This document shows positions 12,140 to 22,384 of a DNA stretch of 64,000 bases, in pieces. The notes under the pieces were generated by a model that saw nothing but the letters and a program-made list of their open reading frames with translations, made no database searches and had not been told where the DNA came from. This DNA is from Gonocerus acuteangulatus (Eukaryota; Arthropoda; Insecta; Hemiptera; Coreidae): contig OX328131.1 of NCBI GenBank assembly GCA_946811695.1, positions 8,881,326 to 8,945,325 of the forward strand. Reading direction: 5' to 3'. Positions within the stretch are counted from its first letter, which is position 1. Each line of letters starts with the position of its first letter. The position numbers were made by a program, and so were the translations under genes.

Positions 12140-12740
12140 ACATTGTAAGTAGTTATTTGCCAATACCGTCGTTATTTTTGTTGTTTTGCAACGGAACTCG
12201 GTTTTCGTTTCGGGGACTTATAGAGAAGTATGTATTGTAAAAATAGACTGAATCAGTTCAAAAGGAAGGGAGGAGGGGTTTACTCCAGACACAAATTGCT
12301 TATTTGCTCATAACTGTCGTTATTTCTGTTGTATTGTCACAAAACTCGGTATACGTCGTGGGTTTCTAGTGAGAAAGAAGTGTTGTAAAAATGAACTAAA
12401 TCGGTTCGTTAGAAGTTGAGGTTTAATCAGTATTACGGTCAAATGTAATTAAACCGGCTCGGGCATTAGTTCTTGCTTCTACTACTAGGAGCGCTGAACA
12501 TAGACCCTTGCATCTTGATTCTACTATGTTGAAGCTCATGTATTATTTCTTACATGATTCATGTATCAATGTTCTACTATGAAATATGTTATTAAGAGAC
12601 ATCTACGGCTTACCAAGTCTACAGATGGAGCTGTTGTCTAATCCGGGCGACCGGTATCGTTCATATTCTTTAGTAATTTGACGTAAATTTACAAAATCGG
12701 TGAGCAAAGTGCTTAGTCATGCAGCTCCTGCGTGACGTAG
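12140..12740 (-). repeat. Right arm of the 9.1/12.7-kb inverted repeat
   Basis: The reverse complement carries the GGTTTACTCC / AACCGATTTAG motifs and ends with CATGCAGCTCCTGCGTGAC, matching 9105-9560 in inverted orientation. It encloses the region with the hAT MITE. Confidence 0.6.
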
Positions 12741-12949
12741 TTTTGTTATATTGCAAAGAAACTGGGTATATGTCGTGGGTATCGAGAGAAAAAGAACTAT
12801 TTTAATAATAAACTTAACCGGTTCATTAGAATTTGTGATGTTTAAATACTCAAAATAATTTAAAATCATGTAATCTAATATTATATGTATATGTAAATAT
12901 GTATGTATGTGTGTAAATAATTAAAAAAAACTTGTATTAAGCATAATTT

Positions 12950-13115
12950 AATGTAAATATATAAACAATAAGTTAATATAATGCAATTTAGTAATATATA
13001 TAATGTAAATATATAAAAAAATAAGGTAATATAATGCATTGTAATAATATATACATAATATAAATAAATAAACAATAAGGTAATATAATGCAATTTAGTA
13101 ATATATATATAATGT

Positions 13116-13167
<52 letters not shown>

Positions 13168-14075
13168 GGCTCATCTACATCTAGGTCCTTAGCGCCGACA
13201 TCCAGGGTTTAGCGAGGAATTTTACCAGCGAGCCGTGGGATGATAAAATTCCTGCCGGAGGTTGGGAATCGAACCCACCATCTCCCGCTTATGAATCCAA
13301 GGCGCTAGCCATTAGACCACGGGAGACCCCTATAATGTAAATATATAAAAAAATAAGGTAATATAATGCAATGTAATAATATATACATAATATAAATAAA
13401 TAAACAATAAGGTAATATAATGCAATTTAGTAATATATATAATGTAAATATATAAAAAAATAAGGTAATATAATGCAATGTAATAACATATACATAATAT
13501 AAATAAATAAACAATAAGGTAATATAATGCAGTTTAGTAATATATATAATGTAAATATATAAAAAAATAAGTTAATATAATGCAATGTAATAATATATAC
13601 ATAATATAAATTAATAAACAATAAGGTAATATAATGCAATTTAGTAATATATATAATGTAAATATATAAAAAAATAAGGTAGTATAATGCAATGTAATAA
13701 TATATACATAATATAAATAAATAAACAATAAGGTAATATAATGCAATTTAGTAATATATATATATATATATAATGTAAATATATAAAAAATAAGGAAATA
13801 TAATGCAATGTAATAATATATACATTATATAAATAAGTAAACAATAAGGTAATATAATGCAATTTAGTAATATATATAATTTAAATATATAAAAAAATAA
13901 GGTAATATAATGCAATGTAATAACATATACATAATATAAATAAATAAACAATAAGGTAATATAATGCAATTTAGTAATATATATATAATGTAAATATATA
14001 AAAAAATAAGGCAATATAATGCAATGTAATAATATATACATAATATAAATAAATAAACAATAAGGTAATATAATG
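12950..14075. repeat. 107-bp AT-rich tandem array
   Basis: Units of 107 bp, each made of two related halves (gtaatataatgcaatgtaat / gcaatttagtaatatatat), run to about 14075 and are interrupted by a SINE at 13120-13330. Because 107 is not a multiple of 3, many overlapping minus-strand Tyr/Ile-rich reading frames arise; they are artefacts. Confidence 0.9.
13120..13330 (-). mobile_element. SINE-A, full-length copy (tRNA-derived)
   Basis: On the minus strand it starts GGGGTCTCCCGTGGTCTAAT, has a Pol III A-box-like part and a B box (GGTTCGATTCC), then a conserved tail and a long poly(A). The 12-bp TSD tataatgtaaat sits at 13108-13119 and 13331-13342, proving insertion into the 107-bp array. Confidence 0.88.
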
Positions 14076-14940
14076 TTCTGTAATAACTTTATAAAATGTA
14101 AGCTGTACATCGCCATAATGCGGAACGCCAACACATAAATAATAATAATAATAATAAATGTGTGATTTACTCCGTATTCTGTTGAGATTAAATTCTTCTA
14201 TCAAACCGTGCTTAATTAAATTACTGGTTGTTAATTCCGACCTACAGTACCGTTGACTTTTTTCTTCCTCGTGACTTTTAGATTCTAAATATACAATTTA
14301 AAAAAATTTGACCTTTAAAGGAATTTTAAGATCAAATTTGAGGGGGTCAATATGGGGGTTATTTTTTCCGATCTCGTATTGGAGAATCATCTGGCCAACG
14401 GATGACCATTATTTTTGGGACACCCCTCACAAAGGAATAATAAATGCAATAATCATAACATAAAAATAGCAAATCGCTTAACTGAAGGCTCTTTCAATAT
14501 TCATAAATATTTATAATATAAAATCATTAGAATACATTATTATTATTATTATAAACTGTTTTAAGAGCCCTGCACCACAATTGAAGACAGTTTTCCTCTA
14601 TAATTAAGCTCTGATATAAAGTATTTTGAAGAGGACATTAAAAATACTATACTCAAATTCCTTTTGTTGTTAAGTATGAGATACAAAGGAGAAATTCTAA
14701 AAGCCAGCCACTAGGAGCTGTGAAGGAGGCACTTTGATAATGAAAACCTCGCTCTGTTTTAAATATTTCTCAGGGGAAAATCGCAGGGTTTTTAATCACC
14801 ATGCTTTAATCTACAAACAGAACAGAGAAGGCTTTAAGATTGAACTGCTTTTAAAAATTAATACTAAACCATATAATATTGTTAAAAAAAATATATAAAC
14901 CAGCAACAAATTATTTATTTAAATTTTAACGTCCATTATT
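14076..14940. other. AT-rich stretch, no gene seen
   Basis: No coding, tRNA or tandem signal, apart from short (AAT)n near 14135-14155 and 14538-14555. Confidence 0.4.
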
Positions 14941-14949
14941 ATTAACGAA

Positions 14950-15120
14950 GAATTTTAGGACAGGTTATCAATAGGTTACCACCCTTTTCTAGCCATGATA
15001 GGGCTGAAGCCTTTTCTTTTTTCTAAAGAAAAGCCACCACCCTATAGTGGGAATCGAACCCACGACCTTTGGCAAGAAATGTTAAGTGGTCACGCCTCAA
15101 CAACCACTCAAAAATAATAA
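14950..15120 (-). mobile_element. SINE-C, tRNA-derived (Leu/Ser-like)
   Basis: The minus strand reads GAGTGGTTGTTGAGGCGTG, then GGTCGTGGGTTCGATTCCC: an A-box and B-box pair with a variable-arm-like spacing, followed by a non-tRNA body. The head differs from SINE-A and SINE-B. A genuine tRNA is unlikely because no acceptor-stem pairing follows. Confidence 0.5.
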
Positions 15121-15229
15121 TATCAATTGTAAACGTTCATGAGTATAATAAACACCTAATATAATAAACAGGGGAAACAAAAAAAAAAAAAATGTGGCTA
15201 GACAAAGTTGTTTTGAATTTGATTAGCTT

Positions 15230-15326
15230 ATTTATTTTTTTTTTTTTTAAATCCAGGTAGCCGGGTAGCTGCCGGTCGGTAATTTTACCGGCCCGCGTTG
15301 GCTTACCCCAACGGGCCCGAACGTAA
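15230..15326 (-). mobile_element. Retroposon tail fragment
   Basis: A GC-rich block (CCGGTAAAATTACCGACCGG on the minus strand) ends in an A-run (plus-strand T-run 15235-15248) inside AT-rich DNA, as expected of a truncated SINE or LINE 3' end. Family unknown. Confidence 0.4.
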
Positions 15327-15938
15327 ATAACAATTTCAGAAAAAGTAATACGTTATGAAATAAATTCAATACTGGTTTCAGTTCAAATAGGAAAAAAAGG
15401 CAATACTTTATTTAATGCTGTCTGGTATAGTCAGCTTTAATTAACGGAATCTATAAACTTTATATATATATTCAAAAAATATGCGTATTTGAAATTGGGA
15501 TAATAAAAATGTATAGAAATATATAAAATACCGTTTCATTAAATACTATAAAATCTAGCATTCCATTTGTAATAATTTTCTTTTACTGACATAATATTAA
15601 AAGAACCTTGAAAAATACTACCTCTCCTGAAAAAAATTCAATTAAGACAGAGCTATTAGTTTGCTGAAAGGAGTTTTTAGATTTGATTTCATTTAGACAA
15701 GCTGGTTATTTTAGTGGAAATAGCACTTATCTATTTTTCTCTAGTTGAATCGCTTTTCCCGTGGTGTTGATTGTAAACACATCTGTTATAACTCCTGAGC
15801 ATAAATTTATCATACAATCAAGATAATTCATTCTATTTTTTTTTAGATAGGTAAATTCTAATCAAGTAATGTCCTTCGTTCTGCTAATTAATTAATTAGA
15901 AAATGCTTTTCTTTTATTTTAGCAATCGATTAATTTTT
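15327..15938. other. AT-rich stretch, no gene seen
   Basis: Nothing recognisable on either strand. Confidence 0.4.
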
Positions 15939-16056
15939 ATTATTTTTTTTTTGTTTTACGGCGCACCGATATCTGGGCCATTAGCACCGGCATCCATGGT
16001 GCAGCGAGGAATTTTCTCAGCGGGCCGTGAGATGAGAAAAATTCCTGCCGCCTAAC
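15939..16056 (-). mobile_element. SINE-A tail fragment
   Basis: The minus strand carries the SINE-A 3' half (GGCAGGAATTTTTCTCATC ... GGTGCTAATGGCCCAGATAT ... GCGCCGTAAAAC) and a poly(A). The tRNA-like head is missing. Confidence 0.7.
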
Positions 16057-16183
16057 AGAAAGGCCAAACGACATTTCGTGTTTCAAAAAATTTTGGATTT
16101 TTTTAAAAATGAATGCTAATAAAATTTAGAACAACTTTGTCTTGTCTGATTTTTCATTCTTCTTTCCCCTAAATTAAAATCTT

Positions 16184-16303
16184 ACCAACGGCCATAGCCA
16201 CGATGCACGGTGACATACACCGGTTCCAATAGATTACTAAAGTTAAGCAACGTTGGCCGTGGCCAGTACCTGAATGGGTGACCGACCACGTGCTGTTGGT
16301 AGT
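16184..16303 (+). rRNA. 5S rRNA-derived sequence (pseudogene or SINE3-type head)
   Basis: It begins ACCAACGGCCATAGCCACG and keeps 5S landmarks in order: ACACCGGTTC, the internal-promoter block AAGTTAAGCAACGTTGG, AGTACCTGAATGGGTGACCG, and GTGCTGTTGGT at the end. Compared with canonical animal 5S there is extra sequence before ACACCGG and a deletion after GACCG. It is a single copy, not a tandem 5S cluster, and is followed by non-5S sequence, so either a pseudogene or the head of a 5S-derived SINE. Confidence 0.7.
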
Positions 16304-16600
16304 AAAAGGGTGGTTACCCGTAGACAGCCCAGTGCTAATACCTAATCGTAGATAATCCATTATAAAAAGTATGGTCTGTGCAGAATTATACAATAAACTC
16401 CCAGATCGTAGGGTTACTTCCACGTGGAAATAATTAAAAAAATAAATAAATAATGGCAAGTCTCGACGTGTGAAACGTGTAGGGACTAGAAATAAATTTT
16501 TTGAACCCATATATTGCTGAAGCATGCTCTTGAACTTTAGAGAACCAGGGATCTTACGTCCTGTTCTTGAGTTTTCTTACGCTTCTATTGTACCATCGCA
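16304..16600. other. Possible body of a 5S-derived SINE
   Basis: Downstream of the 5S-like block, unique sequence runs to about 16520 with a short (AAAT)n near 16437. No clear TSD or poly(A). No gene seen. Confidence 0.3.
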
Positions 16601-16742
16601 AAGTGGGGCACTTGGAGATAAATTTAAAAAATCGACGTATGTTAAAAAAGTCCGACTCGCAGGAACTGCCTCATCTTAGCGCGGTTCCGTTCTTATCCCT
16701 AGTCTAATTTCGAAAGATTAAAATAGAAGCAGTTATTATTTT

Positions 16743-16921
16743 GTTGAGAGGAGATCGTTGACCGTTGATGATGCAAGGTAGGGATTGTCCGGGTTAGGTC
16801 ACTGCTACTTAATAATACATACCCCATATGTGTAGGTATGTGGGCATATATATGTACATATGTGTGCATGTATATGTGTATGTGTATATGCATACATATA
16901 AATATATATATATATATATTA

Positions 16922-16977
<56 letters not shown>

Positions 16978-17127
16978 CATAGATATGTGCATATATTAGT
17001 GTTAAATATGTCCTACTTGTATTTACAGCCCTGATGAAGGCTTGAAGTTCAAGCCGAAACGTCGGCACAATAAAACCATTTTTACGATAAAATGTAGTTT
17101 TATTAAGTAGCAGTGACCGAACCCTGA
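16743..17127 (+). mobile_element. Hammerhead-bearing fold-back insert
   Basis: The inverted ends TGAGAGGAGATCG...GGTCACTGCTACTTAATA (left) and TTAAGTAGCAGTGACC (right) enclose a (TA)n tract and a hammerhead-like motif. The flanks cagttattattttg and cagttatattttg look like a TSD of about 13 bp. The same sequence occurs at 49783-50054. Proposed as a Penelope-like or retrozyme-like fragment. Confidence 0.6.
17028..17066 (+). ncRNA. Hammerhead ribozyme-like motif, best copy
   Basis: Stem I is GCC/GGC; the core is CTGATGA; stem II is GGCTTGA/TCAAGCC with a 3-nt loop; then GAAA; a minimal stem III AC/GT that is palindromic (ACGT); and cleavage triplet GTC. All invariant core bases are present. One extra A lies between the core and stem II. 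Type I topology with a tiny stem III recalls motifs reported in Penelope-like elements, where dimers are favoured. Confidence 0.6.
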
Positions 17128-18649
17128 CAGTTATATTTTGGTTCCACCAGTCTTGAAAGGTAGGATTTACAATCTGACCTGGAAGGGTCGGCAACACAAG
17201 AAACCGTCCCGCTAGTTGCAAGGTCTTGGAATCTTGGAAATCTATATTTCTAACAATAAATTGTTTTTGTTATTTTACTTAACCTGTTTTATTTTCGAAT
17301 ACATTATCCAACTATAAGCAATTAAAAAATAACAAGGAATAAAATACAGGCAAAAAGAACACTTCGAATAAGCGAAATCAATTACTTTAAAGCTTTAAGC
17401 TCTTCTTTCTCCGATTGACATCGCCTAATCAAAACTTTCATTAGAACCTTTTATGTAGAGCATTTAATAAGCTTTCTAATGGTATTCTTCCGTTTACCAA
17501 AATTCTCAACAGTTTTCGAGATATTAAAGAAAGTTCCCAAAATTTATATTATTTCTAGCAACAGAAAATTGGCCTCATTTTTCATATCCTGTTTTACACA
17601 CAAAATTTTCGCAACATAAGAAATTACAAAAATAAAAAGCAATAAAAAACGAAGGGAAAGAGACAAAAATTACAACAAGAACGACAAAAACCCGTTCATA
17701 AGAACAAAACAGACGTATTTGAAGTTTTAAGCACTTCTTTCTCCGATTGACATAACCTAATCAAAAATAGTTTTAGAATCTTTTTTGTAGAGAATTTAGT
17801 AAGCTTTCAAATAGTTTCTATCCACTTACCACGATTTCCCAACCGTGTTCGAGATATTAATGAAAGTATACGAACTTCCCAAAACTTTTCATGTCTGTTC
17901 ATAAAATATTTTATTCTAACCCTTCCTTAACTCCAAACGTAACAAAACTTTCAACATATTAGTTTTAATGAAAGTAGAACATGCAGATAAAGTTTCAACT
18001 GAATCCCATGATTACAGTTCGAATAAGCAAAATCAATTACTTTAATGTTTTAAGCACTTATTTCTCCGATTGACATCGCCTAATCAAAACTTTCATCACA
18101 ATCTTTTTTGTAGAGCATTTAGTAAGCATTCTAATGGTATTCTTTTGTTTCTCAAGATTCTCAACCTTTTACGACATATTAAGGAAAATATACAAAGTTA
18201 CCAAAACTTTTTAAGTCTGTTAATAAAATATTTTATTCTAACCCTTCCTTAACTCCAAACGTAACCAAAATTTCAACATATTCGCTTTAATGAAAGTAGA
18301 ACATGCAGAAAATGTTTCAACTGAATCCCATGATTTTAAGTACCCAAACCAAAAACGGTATTCAAAAAATATTGTTCCAATTTTCTCAAAAACGGTTAAA
18401 GCTATCGCCTTGAAAATGGTTTCATTCGTTTTCCTAGCCCAGGAATCATATAAAACGAGTACTTAGAAGCTTATGAACTCAAAAACGTAAGCGTTACGAT
18501 TTTTTTTGCGCGAATTTCGCCCCAAACGCCATCTTCCGGTAGGCGGATTTCGCTGGTTAACGAACTTGACCTTTCAAATTGGACGACGGATTTTTGTACC
18601 AAATTTCATCAAAATCGGACCATTCGTCTTCGAGCTAGAGAGCGAACAG

Positions 18650-18704
<55 letters not shown>

Positions 18705-18885
18705 TATACATATATATATATATACAAATTTGAACCACCATCATTTTCGGTCTCTAGGGGTTCTGAAACGCAAAATTTTCTAGTCGGCACTTCCGGATTG
18801 TTTCATTGTATCAACCTTATAAGCGGGGTTCCTCCCTATGGGGGAGGGAGGAACCGCGCTAAAAGGTCACTTTTTTAACCCTTAG

Positions 18886-19995
18886 AATGATAGCGGATCT
18901 GAGAGGGACCGACTGCCGGGTGCTACGAGCTTTGAGAGCCGATCCTACCCCCAGTGCTAGCCTATTTCCCACCCTCCGCGTGCGACTTTGGTTTGGAACA
19001 AGACTAGCTCCCGCCTTGGGTCGCTCTTATTACGTAGATATAAAACAGGGGACATGAAAAATTGCTTGTTTTGTTGTAATTTAAGATGCTAATTTCATTA
19101 ATTGTGTGTACTTTAGTGTGACCTTTTCAATTATTATAACAAGTTTCTTATTATTCTTATCCTGCAAGTTGCGAAGAAAATTAATAAATAAACAGTTTCT
19201 AAAATAATATTTCAATAGTTACCGAAGTATTTTAGTTTTAAATTTAGCACCATTAGCCCTGTTAGTATGAATGCACCCTTTTATCAAAATATTCATGAAA
19301 ACACTTTCTCTTCTCTTCATTTTACCCATTTTATGATTGTTATGATTCTTCAATTTATTTAGTAATTTTTTAAAAATATTGATTTATCTTTATTGATAAT
19401 TTACAATCTGTACAGTAATGTACAATAAGTAATTATTTAGTAAATAACTGGGTATTTTTTTTGCTAACTAATCATTTTATTTTTATATGCAACTCATAAA
19501 ACTGTTTATGTCCAATAATTACTTGCTGGAGAAAAAAAAACAACACTTTTTTAAAATTAGTGTTTTGTATTTATTTTAAAACAAATTTATTTATAATAGG
19601 TAGTATATTAGTAAATAGTAATATAATAATAAACTAATGAAATAGAAATAAATAGTAGGTATATAGCAAAAATATTAATAATAAACTTATAAATATATAA
19701 ATAAATAATAAACCAAAACTAGTACTGAGAAATATTTGTTAGGGTCATATTTCCCCACCCCTAATTTAGCCAAAAGGTGGGAAAAGGTTTGGCAAATTTT
19801 AGTAAAGTGTCTGGAAACAATAGAAATAACAACCCAACCCCTGCAGGTAGCCGCCTTGGTACAGCCTGAATTGGTGATAATGGACCCTTCAGGTGGTCTA
19901 GGACACTCCGTTCCAGCTAAAGTTAGCTTCCACTCACAATAAAACCCGGAAAAACACACGTAAAGACATTCTTCTGCTATCTAACGGATAGCTAA
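18886..19995. other. AT-rich stretch, no gene seen
   Basis: Only low-complexity AT sequence and short frames. The segment 19740-19940 is less AT-rich but shows no convincing coding signal. Confidence 0.35.
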
Positions 19996-20202
19996 GTAAC
20001 TAGACTAGTTGTACAGCGTGATACAAGAGATCTCTGGGCTTTCTGGAAGCAGAGATTATACAAAGAATATGAAAACGAATATATTCGTGCTTCGAACTCA
20101 GAGCATTTTTTTAGAGAAGGAACATATTCGTGCATAACACGGAAAGGGTTAAGAGATGAATTAAGATCGGCCATTTCTAAGCCAAAACCAACTAATCCGT
20201 AG
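19996..20202 (+). CDS. Possible terminal exon, unknown protein
   Basis: An open frame of 68 codons without an initiator Met, opening after TAA at 19993. A possible acceptor is GTACAG at 20011-20016. The translation is rich in charged and aromatic residues (RDTRDLWAFWKQRLYKEYE, EHFFREGTYSCITRKG) and ends at a TAG inside the first unit of the 51-bp satellite. The minus strand is also open, so coding status is uncertain. No family recognised. Confidence 0.2.
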   Translation, partial: VTRLVVQRDTRDLWAFWKQRLYKEYENEYIRASNSEHFFREGTYSCITRKGLRDELRSAISKPKPTNP

Positions 20203-20869
20203 CTGTTCTAGGATTAGAGTGTTCCTATAAAGCCAAAACCAACTAATCCGTAGCTGTTATAGGATTAGAGTGTTCCTATAAAGCCAAAACCAACTAATCC
20301 GTAGCTGTTCTAGGATTAGAGTGTTCCTATAAAGCCAAAACCACCTAATCCGTAGCTGTTCTAGGATTAGAGTGTTCCTATAAAGCCAAAACCAACTAAT
20401 CCGTAGCTGTTATAGGATTAGAGTGTTCCTATAAAGCCAAAACCAACTAATCCGTAGCTGTTCTAGGATTAGAGTGTTCCTATAAAGCCAAAACCACCTA
20501 ATCCGTAGCTGTTCTAGGATTAGAGTGTTCCTATAAAGCCAAAACCAACTAATCCGTAGCTGTTATAGGATTAGAGTGTTCCTATAAAGCCAAAACCAAC
20601 TAATCCGTAGCTGTTATAGGATTAGAGTGTTCCTATAAAGCCAAAACCAACTAATCCGTAGCTGTTATAGGATTAGAGTGTTCCTATAAAGCCAAAACCA
20701 CCTAATCCGTAGCTGTTATAGGATTAGAGTGTTCCTATAAAGCCAAAACCAACTAATCCGTAGCTGTTCTAGGATTAGAGTGTTCCTATAAAGCCAAAAC
20801 CAACTAATCCGTAGCTGTTATAGGATTAGAGTGTTCCTATAAAGCCAAAACCACCTAATCCGTAGCTGT
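20177..20869. repeat. 51-bp satellite, left block
   Basis: About 13.6 units of 51 bp containing GCCAAAACCAACTAATCCG and GTTCCTATAAA. Each unit carries a 7-bp inverted repeat CTAATCC...GGATTAG. Variants alternate accaac/accacc and gttct/gttat. It continues after the LTR element at 26608. Confidence 0.95.
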
Positions 20870-22347
20870 TGTACCGAAATAAATTTGATTTGAAAGAATA
20901 TTGAAACAAAAGAAAAACAGTTTAAAGCGAGACTCACTTACCCACACCTGGGGTGGTACAATTTATCCGGATAGACAACGGATAGCCAGGTTCAATTAGG
21001 TAGAAACCCAGGTGATCCAAATAAAAAAAAAGAAAACAACAAGATACTCCAGAGCTGGTAACTATATTGAAATAAAGTACAAAATGTTCCCAGTAAGATA
21101 ACAATTACATGTACACATATATATATACCTTAAATATTATAAATATCTATGAATACCAAAAAAAATAAATAAATGCCCAAATAAAGGGTAAGCATGAATA
21201 CATATATACTCTAAATATCACAAGAAGAACTAATATCATTCCAATACTGAACAATATAGCAAAAGGTATCGATAGATAAACACACATGTATATACCCCAG
21301 ATACTATCAGTAATCTGGGAAGAACAAAATTAGACTCTAAATAAAAGCATAAATATATATATATATATATACATAAAAATATCACAAGACGAATCAATAT
21401 TATCCAAGTATTGAATAATATAGCAAAAGGTATCGATAGATAAACACACATGTATATACACCAGATACTATCAGTAATCTGGGAAGAACAAAATTAGACT
21501 CTAAATAAAAGCATAAATAGATATATATATATATATATAAAAATATCACAAGAAAAATCAATATTATCCAAGTATTGAATAATATAGCAAAAGGTATCGA
21601 TAGATAACCACACATGTATATACACCAGATACTATCAGTAATCTGGGAAGAACAAAATTAGACTCTAAATAAAGCATAAATATATATATATATACATGAA
21701 AATATCACAAGAAGAATCAATATTATCCAAGTATTGAATAATATAGTTACTTGCACTCATGGCAGTACTTGAACGGCAAAAGGAAAAAAAAAGTTTAAAT
21801 GAGGCCTGGAGATAAATGAAACGTGGAGACTGGTATCCAGTAGAAGATAAAATGGATGGGTTACTCACTCATATGTCCCACAATATGCTCTAGAAGCCTA
21901 CCACATGGAGTTCCAATCACATGTTCGGCCAAAACGATAAACCGAGAAGACAAATGCCGCCTCTTCGTGCTACTGGGTCTTCATTTTCATTGTTAACAAA
22001 AAGGACGCCTCAGTCCCTCCTTAAAAGCTGGAAACCTCATACTTGCAAAGAAAAACTTTTTTTCTCTAGCACCTGCTTCTACGCCATTTTCTCACAGACT
22101 CCCCCTAGAACCGACGCCACTCCTCCAAGGCCTACCGACCACGGGGAAAAAAAAACAGAAGAATAAAAATCTTAAATTATATACGAAACTATTACATCCA
22201 AAATGGAGAAGAAAATTGACTATCTTTTGTGGATAGTAAACATTTACAAGTGGTGCGAATTCCAAATAAAATATAAAACGTGAAACGTTATCAGTCCAAA
22301 GAGGTAGAGAAAGCAGGTTCTCACTCCCCGCAGGGCGCCACGTCACA
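20870..22347 (-). repeat. 3' LTR (element orientation)
   Basis: It has the same length as the partner LTR. Inside is a tandem block of about three 164-bp units (about 21230-21690) with GGTATCGATAGATAA and AGTAATCTGGGAAGAACAAA; reading frames over these units are artefacts. Confidence 0.93.
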
Positions 22348-22362
22348 ATACCCCCTTCCTTA
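22348..22362 (-). other. Polypurine tract
   Basis: The minus strand reads AAGGAAGGGGGTAT directly before the 3' LTR start TGTGACG, the expected primer for plus-strand DNA synthesis. Confidence 0.8.
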
Positions 22363-22384
22363 GAGGGAGAACCGCCAGAAATTA

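Larger units (their letters stand above)
16625..18885 (+). repeat. Dispersed repeat family A, copy 1 (split by an insert)
   Basis: It matches 28900-30370 in reverse complement, from GACTCGCAGGAACTGC through AAATTGCTTATAG-like text to TTAACGAACTTGACC, (TA)n and GGTTCCTCCCTATGGG. It contains imperfect internal units of about 300-350 bp around ATTGACATCGCCTAATCAAA and GAATCCCATGATT. Non-coding and of unknown class. A hammerhead-bearing insert (about 16743-17127) interrupts this copy but not copy 2. Confidence 0.75.

Noticed and set aside
12881..14134. Tyr/Ile-rich minus-strand reading frames
   Set aside because: Translations of the AT-rich 107-bp array and an A-run; identical peptides at 107-bp spacing.
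21236..21868. Repeated 71-codon frames in the LTRs
   Set aside because: Products of the 164-bp internal repeat of the LTR, duplicated exactly in the other LTR.
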